From positions 11,160,001 to 11,224,000 of the forward strand of contig NC_135035.1 in NCBI RefSeq assembly GCF_051020975.1: a DNA stretch of 64,000 nucleotides. Direction: 5' to 3'. How positions within the stretch are numbered: position 1 is the first letter of the stretch; every line of letters starts with the position of its first letter. The notes beneath the pieces are model-generated. The model was not told where the DNA came from. It did not search any database and saw nothing but the letters and a program-made list of their open reading frames with translations. Made by a program: the position numbers and the translations under genes. This document shows positions 46,909-60,700 of the stretch, piece after piece. Source of the stretch: Osmia lignaria lignaria (taxonomy: Eukaryota; Arthropoda; Insecta; Hymenoptera; Megachilidae).

Positions 46909-48564
46909 CTACCTACCTATAGCCGGTGTGTACCTATACGTGGGTCGGACCAGCGCATCAGATGGGATACTCTATGCTCTATTCTCTATACAAACGCGAT
47001 AGAAGCCTCGAGAAAACGTACACGGTCGCCAAGAGGAGCGTGGACGCGGTCTCGCATAGTGATTCATAGCGTGGAACGCGAGAAACACGACCTAACCGTG
47101 CTGTCCGTTAGAAAAGCGTTCTATTTCTATTTCGGGCGAACCATGATGTCCATTCGGTCTGTTTGTGACCGTTAATAGAAGGAGAATCGCGGGCCAAGCC
47201 CGTCTTCGTCCACCCAACTCTTTTTCCTTTTCCTTCGATCTCTTTTCGTTCTGCCAGCTTACAACGATCCTCCCTTCGGCAAGACATACTTCAAAATTAT
47301 CGTCTCTCTTTTCCGATAAAATTACCATTGCTCGCGATTAAAAGGGTAGTTCATGGTAATGCGATTCTCCGATTATACGCAAAGATCTTCGGATTGCCAA
47401 CCTCCTCGCATATCTTATTTCCACCGACGCTTTCACTGAGAGTGAAAATAGAAAATCGTGGGTTTGGGAACGCAAATTTAGATTCCAAAGTTATTGGTCA
47501 GCGAGAGGAACGGTTAGAATATTTCTTCGCTTAATAGTCAGGAGTATTTTTACATTCCTTCGAAACCGATATCCACCGTTCGAATGATCCTTTTTGCAAC
47601 AAGACTTCTTCTCAAAGGAACGGAGAAAACGTATCGTTGTGTATAACGAGAAGAATAGAATTCTAAACGATGATTTTATGATTTTTTGGTAAAAAAATCA
47701 CTTTTTTTATTTGAATCCTATTCGAGGACCAACAAAGGGCACATCGATCATCCAACGACTAGTTTATGAATGGCGATAGAAAAAAAGTTCTTGGAAGTTG
47801 AAACACCGAAACGATGAACGACGTTAACTTCCGGTTTCCTGGGTGGTTCTCCACGCCATATTGGTAACACCGATCACGCGCCGAGTTTCCGGTGATTGCT
47901 ATCCACTTTAAAGCCTATGGCGGCTTTTAGGACGTTGAGGAAAAGTATAAATCAAGCACGGAAGAACATATTATTTTTACGGGAAACGCGTATGACTTGT
48001 ACTTGTTCATGTTCTATTAACATTTCCCTGAATAAGAGGATGATAGACTAGGTGATTCACTAGTTGATGAATATTCGCGTTTAACTTAGAATCTTTTAAC
48101 CGCAATGATTCAGGTGAATCGAGCCTAGGAGGTCGTTCATGCAGCACGATAAATCCGTTAGAATTAGGAAAAATACGATTGATCGGAGTCGAAAGTGCTT
48201 TCAATGGGGAGAAAAAGCATCTACAAGAGAAAGTCGATCGGTTTCGATCGCGAACAAGTAACGCGATAATTATTCCCGCATGCACCGTTCTTGGCAAAAA
48301 AATAGTCACGGAATTTCTGTGGCACGAGGCGAAACGAAGAGCGTCGCGATGCGCGCGAACGAATACACCGCATCGCAAATCCGTTGCTGCACCTGGTGCA
48401 GGTGGCACGGTTCTGCATCAACTATGCACCCGTGTGCCTGATTGGCTTCCCTGAAATTCGAACGAAAGAGAAGAGCAAAACGAGCAGCTGGCTCTTCGAA
48501 CGCGTTAAACCTTTCCATTTTGCACGTGCACAAAGACTCGCGAATGCCTCGAAAGATCCGAAGT

Positions 48565-48588
48565 AGAAGAAGAAGAAGAAGAAGAAGA
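48565..48588. repeat. (AGA)8 microsatellite
   Basis: Run of AGA triplets. Confidence 0.9.
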
Positions 48589-51500
48589 CTCAAGATTGGA
48601 AGGGGACGCGTTAATTGAAAAATCCAGAGGATCGATGGCAAAAGTAAGCTCTCGAACACCTGTTTGCGTATTTATTCGTCGGCGTAGTCGATAATCGTAC
48701 ACGCTTCTCTCGAAGGGAGCGCATCTTCCCACAGAGCGGTGTCGGCATACTCTTTGCTCGGTTCCTTAATCGAAAGGAGAGGGTGCGAGGGATAAAACTT
48801 ATGTAACGACTGGACGCAATTACGCGGTGGGTCCGTAGCGGTTCTTGTTTCTTTATGTTGGGGTCGGTTTATTAAACTAACAAAGCGACAAACAGGGGCT
48901 ATTTTTTACGCTACCGTTCGCACGGCACCTTATGGCCGGGCAATGGTCCTTACCACGGAGCGTGCAATTATTTTCCACCGTAAAATCGCTTCGTTTCGCG
49001 AGCATGCAATTTACGCTTTAGTTACCCGCTTTATTGTTCACGAGTTTATACATGTAATTGCTAGCGAAACGATCGAGCCCTAACGATAAGCCAAGCTTTG
49101 ATCACGCACCTACCGACAAATTTAAATCGGCCTAGAAGCCTGCGAACGATCGTTTTTTACGCGACCGATTAGACTGTTACGATCGTTTCAGCGAGAAAAT
49201 CTCTGTCCCTTGCTTCTTACCGCGCCTTGAACCAGCTGCGTGGGCTTTTCACCGACTCAGCTCCGTTTAATACCTCCCTATACACGCGAGCTCCGTATTT
49301 TCCGACCGATTACCTGGATAATTACAGAGCGCTTCCACGACTTTTTCAACGCGGGTCGCGGAACACTCGGTCGAGTTACCACCACGTACGTACCTCTACG
49401 CTCTACACACTCGTTGTCGCAATTTTATTATCGGCGAGTATGAGAAAGAACTTCCGTCGGCTCGTCTCGCAGGAATTACAGTAATTCGAAAGTTAAAAGA
49501 CACCGCGAATCATTATGTCGCCAGAACGGAAACATTTCTCTGTTCGCCGCACCAGTTAGCATACTTACTTCGACATAGGGGCAAAAATGTAATTAAAATC
49601 AGAATCACAGTGTCTTTGGAAGATTTCCCCTATGTAAAAGAAAGGGGTTCGATAACGAAAGTGGTGGCGGTCGACAACCACGATATTCTCGCACGCCGAG
49701 AATCAAGTTCCCTGCTGCTGAACAAACTATTAACAAGAGAGGGAGGCCAGTTCAATTGGGTTTTAACAGCCAAAGCAATTTTGTACGATCTAATAGAGGA
49801 TCGTTAAAGGTCTGCGTAGACACCTACTTAACCCAGGCCGTTTACCGATGCCGCTGCACGCGAAGGAATTTATTGTCCCGCTCGTAATACTATTTTACTA
49901 TACAGCAGTCCAATTTGCGATAAAATATTTACCATGCCGTCTGATAAATGCCGGCACACGCGGTAATGTAAGCGACACGATAATGATATTTCAAGCGCGC
50001 TATGGTAGCCTTACGATCCCGCGCGTTTCTATTCCCTTGTATTTTATCCTATCGCGTTTAAATAAGCATGATTTTTCCCGCGATTCATCTGGCTACTCGC
50101 ATTCTTCGAACGTACCGAAGGAGTCGAAAGAATGGGAGGAAAGGTTGGCGAGTTATCGTGCGCGCCACGACCGACACCCTTCGGCCCCGGGGCTGTACCC
50201 TTGCCAGATGCTAAAAACTTTAAGGTGGAGCTGGCGCGTTAATAACATTACGCAACGATTATGAAACGGCATCGAGATTTTTGCGGTTGTCCAAGAGGTG
50301 GAGGTCAGGGTGCCTCGGGAGCTTGCAGCTCGAACTCGAGGGAGGTTGATGCGTCTGCACCGGTGGGATAATTAATACGAGCCTCTTCTTTGCCGAGAGG
50401 CAAGGTCTCTTATTTATCGCGAGGTTCGAAGGCAGCACGTTAGCATGTAATACCGGGCAGTGAAATATAGTCGCCATAATCTCGAGTATTTTATACCCGC
50501 GATCGAGTCCAGCGGAGCCGTAACCTTTGAACACGGTCACTCGCGACGATGCTTATTAAATAGGATACCCCTAACGAACAGCCCAGCGTGGACGATAACT
50601 GTTTTCGCGCTGAGAACGCGTTGGTACGCAAATTTTCGAAACCCCTAACTTTACCTTAGTACGGCCAACTTCCTCGGAGCGTGTCGTTGACGGTAACCGC
50701 TCGTCAACGCGGACGGGCCACATCCGAAACCAATTTATACGTCGAGGGAGCTGGTTAAAGCGCAGCCAACCACCTTGTGAAATGATTCTCCTTCGTGTTT
50801 ATACTCCCATGAGCAAACAATATTTCGTTTTTTTACCGACGATTCAATCGTTACTAGACGATTTATTTCTAGCTGCACGAGTTACGATAGAAAGAGCCTC
50901 TTACGATGAAAGATCGATGATCGATCGTTTCATCTTTCTGTACGAGAAGCTCTGTCTGTTTGCTGAATCGAAAAGATTGATCTCCTATTCTTAGATTATC
51001 GATAGTAATATTCATCGTTAAAACTGAATGATAAATTGCGGTGATCTAGCATGTATGCGATATCTGGTTCTCGAGCGCGCAGATTGGCCGATTAGTAGCT
51101 TCCTGGCTAGATTTATTTCACGGAAATGGAAAAACAAAAGAGAAGAAAGTGAGATATAAATTTGACTTGGCTAGGTCTGGGTCGTGGCCTAGGTAAGACG
51201 AGAACGGGCGCCGCTTGTCTTCTCGAATCGATAAGCTGCTCGGAAATTTCACTCGCGATCTCAGATACCTGATATCATCGTGTCGAAGCGATCCTTCCGG
51301 ACGCTCCAAGAGTCGAAGAGTCGAAGAGATCTCTGAAGAAACTGAACGTCAACGACCGTTTCTCCTCGAGCAGCCGTTCCCGATCTTGATCGGAGCAACA
51401 TCGAGCTTCGGTTAGAAGTGGCATCGACATCGATCGCGTGTCGATAATGAATGCAATTCCGTTATGCACGACAAAGGTGTCCTTCGCGTCGTTCAACGAT

Positions 51501-54500
51501 CGGTCAACTTGCAAATCATCGCACTACGGAAATATTTTCAATCTTAAGTTTAACCGTTCGGTTTGTACGATTCCCGATCTCCCTTCCGGTTCACCGAGGT
51601 TTTTCGTATGGAAAAAATGATACGGAAGATGTAGAAACCGACCCACGCAATTTCGTTCTCCGAAGAGAGAATCTTTTGTCGTAAAAGTCGAGATACCTGG
51701 ATAGGCAGATGTAATACAGCCGCGATAACTAGATAAGAGATTGGCCAAGAAGGTACGTGGATGTTGGTCCCAATAACGGTACGAATTTCCCACACGATTC
51801 TGGCATTCCTTTACTCGAGAAACACATCGCTTCCTGCTTCGAGGCAGCGGATCGGATTGCGGCTGCATATGGAAATCGATGAGAATCGTTCGGCTATCGG
51901 GATTCTCCGGCAAGGACGGAGAAATGGTTGAATCGTGGAGGAAGAGGTCAAAACACCCGGATAAAGACGGTAATTTGCGATTCGTTCTTTCGTAGCGCAC
52001 CGTTCCCTTTGTAATTAAGTAATACCGGTGGCGATGATCGAGGCGCAAAGTAACGCTAGAATTCATCGGCAAACTATCCGGAAGTAAGTGGTCCTTTTCA
52101 GCTCCGCCACTAATGAAGCACCGATTTCGACGGAAACATTACACCGCAGCTTGTATTCGATTTTATCGAGCGGAATTATCGAGAGGCCAACGACACGGCG
52201 AACTATAAACACGGAGCAAAACGTTCCTCGCCAATGATTCGAACCAGCTCCGTTTTGCGTGCTTCGTACCTACCTACATATGCGATTCCGCGACCAGATT
52301 ACCTATGTTCCGAGAGAACACGATTTACTCGTTAAACCGTGGAAAGTTTATTCTTACACGGTTTATTTTTCCATTCGTCGCAACAACATTCGTTCTACGA
52401 TAAACACTAGCATTCCATTGCCTCCTACCTCTTTCCACGACTCGTAAACGACTCGTTCGACGAGCAAAGAAATTCGATGCATTTTTAATCGCGAACGCGT
52501 TTACGAGCTTGCGCTGTTTACGCGTTTCTTTAAGATACTCGATATCGGGACACGCCCCGTCGCTTCTAAGCACAGTCTCGTACGAGCATACACGAGTTAA
52601 AAAAGAATCACGAAGGGTACGTTTAATGAACAAACAATTATTAACTGCACGCGGAAACGTACCGCAGGAAACAGCTAAATAGATATCTAAACTTCGCATT
52701 CGATGAGTTATCATCTTACTCATGATTGTTTTTTCATCGTTGGCCGGTTGTTTCTCGCAGTAAGACGTTTCGCGACGAGTGCATTTAGATAAAGTATCAA
52801 TTAGAAACAGCTAGGGGAGTGGAAAGATAATTGAACTTGATGGATTAATAAGTAGGTTTTTCTGAGCGTTGTCAAGCATCTCGCGGCAAAAACGAGTGGT
52901 GTAATTAAGTAGATAAAAGGCTCGATAAATTTGCAACGATAATCGGAGGAGATAAAACTTTAAACAGATCGTTCGATGTATCGTTAACGCGGTCGCGTCT
53001 TTGACGGAGAGACTTCCTAGACAACCGTCTCTCCTTCGAAGGATCCAATTTAAAAGGCAAAGGAACTCCCGTTAGAATGGTCAGTGTCTAAGTAACGCGT
53101 GTTACTGCAATGTAACGTAAACGTGCAAGGATGCAGAGACGGGCTAATGGCAATTTCATCCTTGTTACTAGAGCTCGAGACACGTCGTTCGCGCTGACTG
53201 ACACCTAATCGCGACCAAAACTCCATTACCATATTCATAGAATCCCTCGTTATTTATTCGTTCGGGTCTCTCTTACCACGAATACCGGTGTTAGAAACAG
53301 TAACCAAAGGTTTCTTGGCTAAAATCGACTAAATTCGAAAAAAAGCAAAGTTTTCGAGGATGTGCATCGACCGAATGCACATGCATCGCCGGTATCTCGA
53401 TGTAGCCGCGCAGTGTCCGATCGTAAATGAAAGTGAAAATAAATTGCTCGGACGGTGCCGGTACAAAATGCAATTTGCTCCATTCAAGGAACCGAGGTCC
53501 TTTGCGCACACCGAAATGGCCCTCTTCTTCCAACCACGACAGACACCTAAATTATCTTTCGTCGATCGGCTTTCTTTTTCCCTTCAACATCGTGGTTCTT
53601 TCCTGGACGCGTCTTAGGAACGCGCGTGTTCTTCGAATCGCGATCATTTCCACTAACTAATACGTACGGATTAAAGTAAGATGAAAAGGTATTATCCCGA
53701 AGGATAAGTCCGGCTAGTGGCAGTGACGCGACATGCGTCGACTCGTCTAGATCGCTCAGTCTCTCCCTCGGAGGGCAGTGTTTAACTTTTTAGCCGGCGC
53801 GCTCCAATCGCGAATAAATTAGCCGGCTGGCATCTATGGTATTATTATGTTATTACCGTTCGACTTTGTACAGACGTAGCGTAGCAGTGCATGCCGTGGT
53901 GCACCGCGGTGCAGCTGCTTTTCTCCTCTATTAATTTATCATCGCGAGGCGGATTCTTTTATGACGCGTTACACCCGAGGGTTGGCTGAGGCCCTTTATA
54001 AACGGATGCTTAATAGCCACGGTACCTAGACGGGTAACGATTACCAGAGTCAAACGTCTTAGCGTTTGCTTTCGATCCGGCCATTATCCCCGTGAACGTT
54101 GCTCTTCATAAAGTAACGTGTCACTCGCGTAAACCGTATTTACGATCTGTACGAGTACACGCTTGTCGGATAATTCCTGGTGATCGAGATTACTTATTAA
54201 GTCCTCTAGAATTAACTACGCGTACGCGACGAGACGCGACGCGACGCTTCGAAAGTGAAAATCATTTGAATCTCGACAGGGAGCCGTCCGTCCCCGTTCA
54301 TCTTTCTCCGTCCTACCGAACCTTGCTGGCCCCGATCGTTCTTCGCTCGATCCCGCGTGAATATTTAAAAGTACATATAAGATCCGCGCGTGAGAGGCAC
54401 GTGTGGCCGCGTGGGAGACGCACATGGTATGAAAAGTCCGCTCGGAGGAGTTGAAACCGCATTCCAGGTGACGTCTGGCGCCAAAAGTGGTTCCCAACCA

Positions 54501-54673
54501 CCGACTCCGTCCTACCTTTGCCTCTCGATCGGTAAACCAGCTTGATTGGCAACACGAGACTAACTCTTCTCTGCCAGAAAGGGAGAACGTACGTACTTAT
54601 GTACGTGCAACAAGCTGCTGATCCACGTACTACGTATCAATTATCGTTCTAGCTTTCCGTTGCTGCGCGAAGC

Positions 54674-54700
54674 GAACCCTTCCTAAAGGGAAGGGCTCGT
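54674..54700. repeat. Imperfect 11-bp inverted repeat
   Basis: CGAACCCTTCC and GGAAGGGCTCG, one mismatch, 5-nt loop. Confidence 0.6.
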
Positions 54701-57700
54701 TGGACCAGTTTACTTTTTCTCCTACGCTATCGACACATTGATAGATTCGAGCTTGGATACTTTTTTCATCGTTTGCGGTAAAATAGTTTCTTCGCGATGG
54801 AAGAAAATCGTACGAGTCCGCGAATAACAGCCACGATCGTGATGAATTTCACGTCAAACGTATCGTGTTATTATAACATAAACATCGGGTTCTCTTTCAC
54901 ACGCGTAAAGACGAGCGCATAAACGCGGCAGGATCAGCTTTATGATAATGTAAATGCACGCCGCGGCGTGGACCAGACGAACGATATAAGTATGGTCGAT
55001 GTACGATGAAACGAACTGCGTTGGAAATAGAGATTGATGAGGCCGCCTCTTTTCCGCGTGCACGCCTTTGTTTAATCATCCGCTTATCATTTATCATTCG
55101 TTTAGCGAGATAGGTAGGTGCGTCCGGTTTGGTGATTAAGCGCATTGTCCTCGACGAAGGATCTCGTCGCCGTCGCGACCCTCGGACATCGATGTTTTAT
55201 GTCTCGTGTCCTTTAATTAAACTTCTTCTTCTTCGGCAGTTCTTTGAGGATCGATCGTCGCTAGCGAACAACGAAGAAATCAGCGTATCGAGGCGCGGTT
55301 TTTCTTTTTTCAAGGCCCGGGTTTTTCAGAGGACTTGCTGATTGGAGCAATCCGATATACTCGCAAACCGAAAATGGAAATCTCTTTTACGAGATTTCAG
55401 ACCTTGCTCGCTTTCGGGGATCGACAGTGCACTCGATGATTTCGCTTTTTGCAATCGAACCCCGCTGCCGGCGAGCACTTAATGCCACCGGCAATATGAG
55501 ATATGGCTTTGTCGAGTGGAAATAAACTGAACGCTCAATTGTACACATTTGCGGACAGCCGAGTAGGTGTGCGAATATGCCATCTGCATCGATGTTACCC
55601 TTTCAGATACCAAGATAAGAAGATCCGGTTTACAAGCCTCGGATAGAATCCACTGTTTGCCCGTGAATAAAAATAGAAATGCCTCTCCCAATGTGGGATT
55701 AAGTTGTCAGACAGCTGCCCCTTGAACTACAACGCGGTTTCCGAGCAGATGAAGGGAGGTTAAAATGAGGCAAGGGAGATCGGGATGAGACGCGGATGAC
55801 GAATCGTGGTCGATTAAATCTCTGCACTTGTATCCCATCGTATAGGAGAAGGTGTTATGGTGGTTTGCTAAAAAAATAACGCGAGGGTATCGCAAATGGA
55901 GAGATTCGCGAAAACTGTTCCAAGGACGAACTCGGATGCAGAATCGATGCACCCTGGTTTTGCTTCTGACCAGCCACAGAGAGGATCCTCCGCGTGTCGT
56001 CAACATTAAAAGCAACTACCACACGAGCGCGAACCAAGTTTTCGTACCAAGGTTATCAGGGGTATATACGATGTTATGCCCATGACCCTTGAAATATTTT
56101 CCACGGCGAACGCGATGGAAGCAGTCGAGTCGAGGTCGTCGAATGACGCTTTTCATTTTTTTCCCGGGCAAACGAACCGATCCGCCAAGGATATTTCTTT
56201 TACTGCTTTTGTTAGTAGTACCTTCGAGCCTTCGAGGGCTTACGAGCGACATTTCGGTGATATTTCGAAACTTCGTTGAGCTATATCGGTATCGCGGTAT
56301 ATGGACTGGTTACCCGTCGTTTTTATTCAAAAGACAAACAGTGAATAAATTACCAGTAAATCTTGATTTCTCGTTCGAACAACTTTTCAAAACGATCGCT
56401 CGTTTATTCGTGGCCGCGTTTAACTGAGCCGGAGTATCAACGATATTTCATGTTTCCACTGGTTGAACCTTGTAGAGGGAGTGTACTCGGAAAGTAGGTA
56501 GAAGACGACCTTTCAACGCCCCCGTAGGACGCTTTTTTTTACGGAATAAGGAGAAGTAACGACAATGCCGAGCGAAGGTACAATGGCGTTCCTCCGGATA
56601 ATGACAATGTTTCAGGCTGAATGCCAAAGAATGCCGGTTAGACGGAAGGTCGTTGCCCGTACGACATTCGTGCATTCGTTTGTAATTGTCATGCAGGAGA
56701 CATTAGTAAGTCGTGTAGCAAGCTGGAACGCGCTAGCCAGGAAATATATTCCCTCGGTAGAAAAATGTTCACGTATAATACTACAGAGAGAAGTTTTAAG
56801 CGGACCATCGTTGCGCAAAGGCTAATGACAGAGAATAAGTCCGATTGATCGTGCATAGCAAACGTCAAACAACTATCCCATTGACGTAATAGCAACGCTG
56901 TAATTCGACATAAATGGCGCGTGTACCGTAGATCACGCGGACATATTTTACCATAATTAAAGCGCTCGGATTGCTCGCGATTGATTTACAGCTTTTCAGC
57001 CGACTCGAAGGCAATGCAACTGCCTTTGATACCATTCAGTCTGTCGGCTCAGCAATTTTCTCTATGTATTACGCGACGATGAAATAGCGGAGCGCGCGAT
57101 GATATCGATTAGAACGACAGAAAAGTGATCGCAAGGTAACTCTTGGGGTTTCTAGGCTAGTTGCGAAGTAACGTTTATAAAGGCAGTACTTTCCATTTCA
57201 TCAGTGGCACGGCGAACGTTGTACGGCACGTTCTAATAAAATATAGAATTACCGAGATACTTAACTTTCGCCAACAGATATCGAACCTTCGTGGATCGAG
57301 ACTCGATTGCATAACGGTTAGGTTTGCGTGGAAAGAACTTACCTATCCGCGAGATCGTTGCTAGATAGCTCGTCTAAATAATCGTCTGTCGGTTGCTGCC
57401 CGATTCGATGTCGACTACCCGAGTCTTGACATAAATTTTCTGAAACTGTAACGCGTTATTCTCATTAGATCGGTGCTCGAGTTTCGGTTGCCTACGAATG
57501 GCAATGCGACCACCGAGAACATGTGGCAAGATATCGCATACCGACCTAAAACGGTACGGTACCCGTTTTGTTGCTGCCTCGTTATTGTCGCAACCATGCG
57601 AACGACGAGTCTAAACGTTTTCCACGTAAACTACTAAGCGACTCGCTTAATGGATCGGACGATGAATCTATACGCTGTTTCGTGATTCGTTCGCGTTAAC

Positions 57701-60700
57701 TCGATGACAAATAGGTTTTACGAAAACTTTGCCCTTTCCTCGTAACCAGAGACCACCTAATTACGGAATAATTAAACGACCACCGGGCAAGAAGAAGAAG
57801 ATGGAAAACTTCCTAGGCGAGGCAACGATTCTCGTAATTCACTCCGACGTGCATTACGTTCGCGGAAAGAGCTCGTAGGAAAATTGCTTGAGCGAACACA
57901 TCAATCGAGCGTTGCGTACGTTACGTAACACGGTTACCAGCATTTTTCTAATCGTAACCGATTGAAACACCCTGTGAAAGTCAGCCTCGAACGAGGCAGA
58001 CCTTTCGAAAGCCAGCGCCGATTGTTCGCAAGCCAGGTAAACGTATCGATGCACCGCCAAAAATTGCACAGCTACCTATTGTTAAGTGAAAACAAAGCGT
58101 ATAACTAGTGTCTGGCGTGCGAGTCGCTTCCTTGCAGTCTCCGTTGAGGCGACCTAATAGGAAAACACGCGGAACAACTCGGCAACGATTATTTGCCAGT
58201 CAACTAAACGGGATTGCTCGTGGAGATTGGTAGAACGGTGAGAGGAACAGAGAGAGAAAGGTTCCAAGTTGCACGCTCAACATTGCGCTCGATCGAATAG
58301 TTACTTGCACCTTACAAATCGCGAACGTTCAAAGAACAACGTACGGCAAATCGAAACGATCCCCGACAAATCGACCGAACGTTACTCGAGATGGAAACCG
58401 TGCCGCACCGCGTTTTGCATTCGTAAAGTTTGCTCGATTCTCGACACCAATTGAAAGAAGATGCGTACGATAACGACCGATCTATCTGACCGCGAGCTTT
58501 TTACGAGAAGAACAATTACTCGGACTCGGTTCTCGGAGATTCGTCTAATTGCCATTAATTAATGCGCCTTGACTTATTGAGATCATTTTAATCTGCATGT
58601 TAGTGTCTCGCCTGAAGCGATTTCGCAAACAACCGTCAGCGGTACGCGAACGTTAGATGTTGCTTCGTAATTGATACTTGCCACTTGGTATTGCTACATA
58701 CAGAGAATCAATGTTTCCGCGTACCGGCCACCCTGATGCGGAACATTTACATACGCGAGTTGTTTCTTTGGCTAGCATTTACGTAAGAATGCATCGAGAT
58801 TTAACCTTGTTCGACGCAGATGAACCTTGTTACGACATCTGGTCCGCGTTTGACGATTAAGCCGATCCAAAGAATGCTATGGCACGACCATATGGTGTAT
58901 CGTATCTCGGTATCGGCCAATTAATTCGCATGAATCGAAGCACAGATAAGAGAAACGTTGATCGTCCTCGATCGAAGTCCCGCAGTCTCGTTCGTTAATT
59001 GCTCTTTAAACAACACGCAACATCGTGATAGGGAAGAGCAAGACGAAGACGAGGACAACGACAGCGACGACGAGTCTTGCTGTCGTCATTTTCTCGATCG
59101 CCCCGAAGCCGAGTGGGCAGAGTTCAAGCGAGATGAGAAGAGAGGAAAGGAAAGTGCGGTCAAGTAAAAGGGAACGCCAGAATGGATGAACTTTGAAAGA
59201 GAAACTGGCTGACGGTGAATTGATATAAACGCGATCGGCGAATCGAGGCTGAATCCTCGAACTAGTAACCCTGCTTACAAGTATTCTCTGCTAGAATTAC
59301 GTACCTATCGGGTACGCGTGGCAGTGTTCGCGGTAATTACTTATCGAGCAATTTCCACGGAATGAATCTTCCTGTTCGGTCGGCGCGAAGAAAACACGAA
59401 CTTGCCTCGGGCAAATTGCTCGTCGTTTTAACGAAGCCGTTCCATTTCGTCCCGCAGATTGATTCGTTCCCCGAGGAATCGTCTCTTTTCCTTCGTCGTT
59501 GATTGCGTTGTTGAGCTGTGCTCAAGCGAATAATCTTCTGCTTCTTCGTTCGAGTTGGCTTACTCGTTTACGCGTTCCTGGAAACGAACTAAGATCATTT
59601 CTTTCTCGCTGAGACGAAGACATAGTCGCGTGTAATTCGCAAAGAAGAAACTTATCGCAAACAATTTGCGCTCAGGCGTACGCCATTCGGACGCCTATTC
59701 TGGTTTCATCGTTAGGCGTGATTTATTCACAGGACCACGGTCCTCTTCCTCTTCCTGGTAGAAACAAGCTATTCGATCTACCGGTTGCTTCTTTGTTTCG
59801 CAGGTCTGTCGAGTTACTCAACAACGACGCAAGACTTTCCCAAATTCGTTAGTGCCAGTAGTCTGCGTTAAAATTCGTTCGTCTATTCGTTCCCTTACCC
59901 AGCAACGCACAAGTCACAAAGGCGGTTGGAGAGAAGCAAACTCGGTAATAGCGGCATTACTTTATGCGATTCATTCCATTCTTTCGCTATGACTATGACA
60001 AATGACCTGTCCCATGGCTCTCTGTAAAGCTACCTTTGCATAGGGAACGAGCGTTATTCCCATGCCAAGGACATCGTGCGCTGTTTCGCTTCGAGTACAC
60101 GGACCCGCCGCACTTCCTGGATCTGAATCGTTGCAAATAATTTATGTCCTGGTTTTAGAGTGGTACCCCAGTATGCAAATGTACCGATCGATTAATCGCC
60201 AAGGGACGACCGCTTTCATGGAAAATAAGACATCGCGCCGGGGACGATTATTAAGGTACTCGATATCCTGCGATTAATTCCTCGTTTACTGGAAAGACCC
60301 GTCTATCGTCGATGATGTCTCGTCATGAGACAGGATGCGGCGAGAAGCGACAAAATGCATTAATCATTGACGAGAACTCGCGATGACCTGGCTAAGAATG
60401 TCGACTGTTTCTCGGAGACAATTAGCGGAATTGAATCGCCAGCTATTGCGACCAGATAGCCGATAACGAAGAATGGAATTTGGACGAACATTATTTCACG
60501 CTTAAACAATGATATAACGAAGATAACTTTATAATCTTTGAATTCTCGTCCAACTGGCTGGTATGATACGTGACTCGATTAAATTTAATACGATTCTTCG
60601 ACGCGAGAGAAATTACTCACTGTCGGTGATTACGTTCAATTATGGCAACGTGAATTAACCGCGAACGTGTATCGCTAATTTTTAATCGTTCCCCTTCGAT

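Noticed and set aside
51925..51940. GGACGGAGAA resembling miR-184
   Set aside because: Match ends after ten bases; no opposing arm seen.
58579..58600. TGAGATCATTTT identical to the 5' half of bantam
   Set aside because: Bantam is conserved over its full length in insects; this diverges after 12 nt and lacks a precursor fold.
58958..59167. Acidic 69-codon frame with a hydrophobic, signal-peptide-like antisense frame
   Set aside because: Both properties follow from a GAC/GAG-rich stretch read on the two strands; no splice sites or motif support either.
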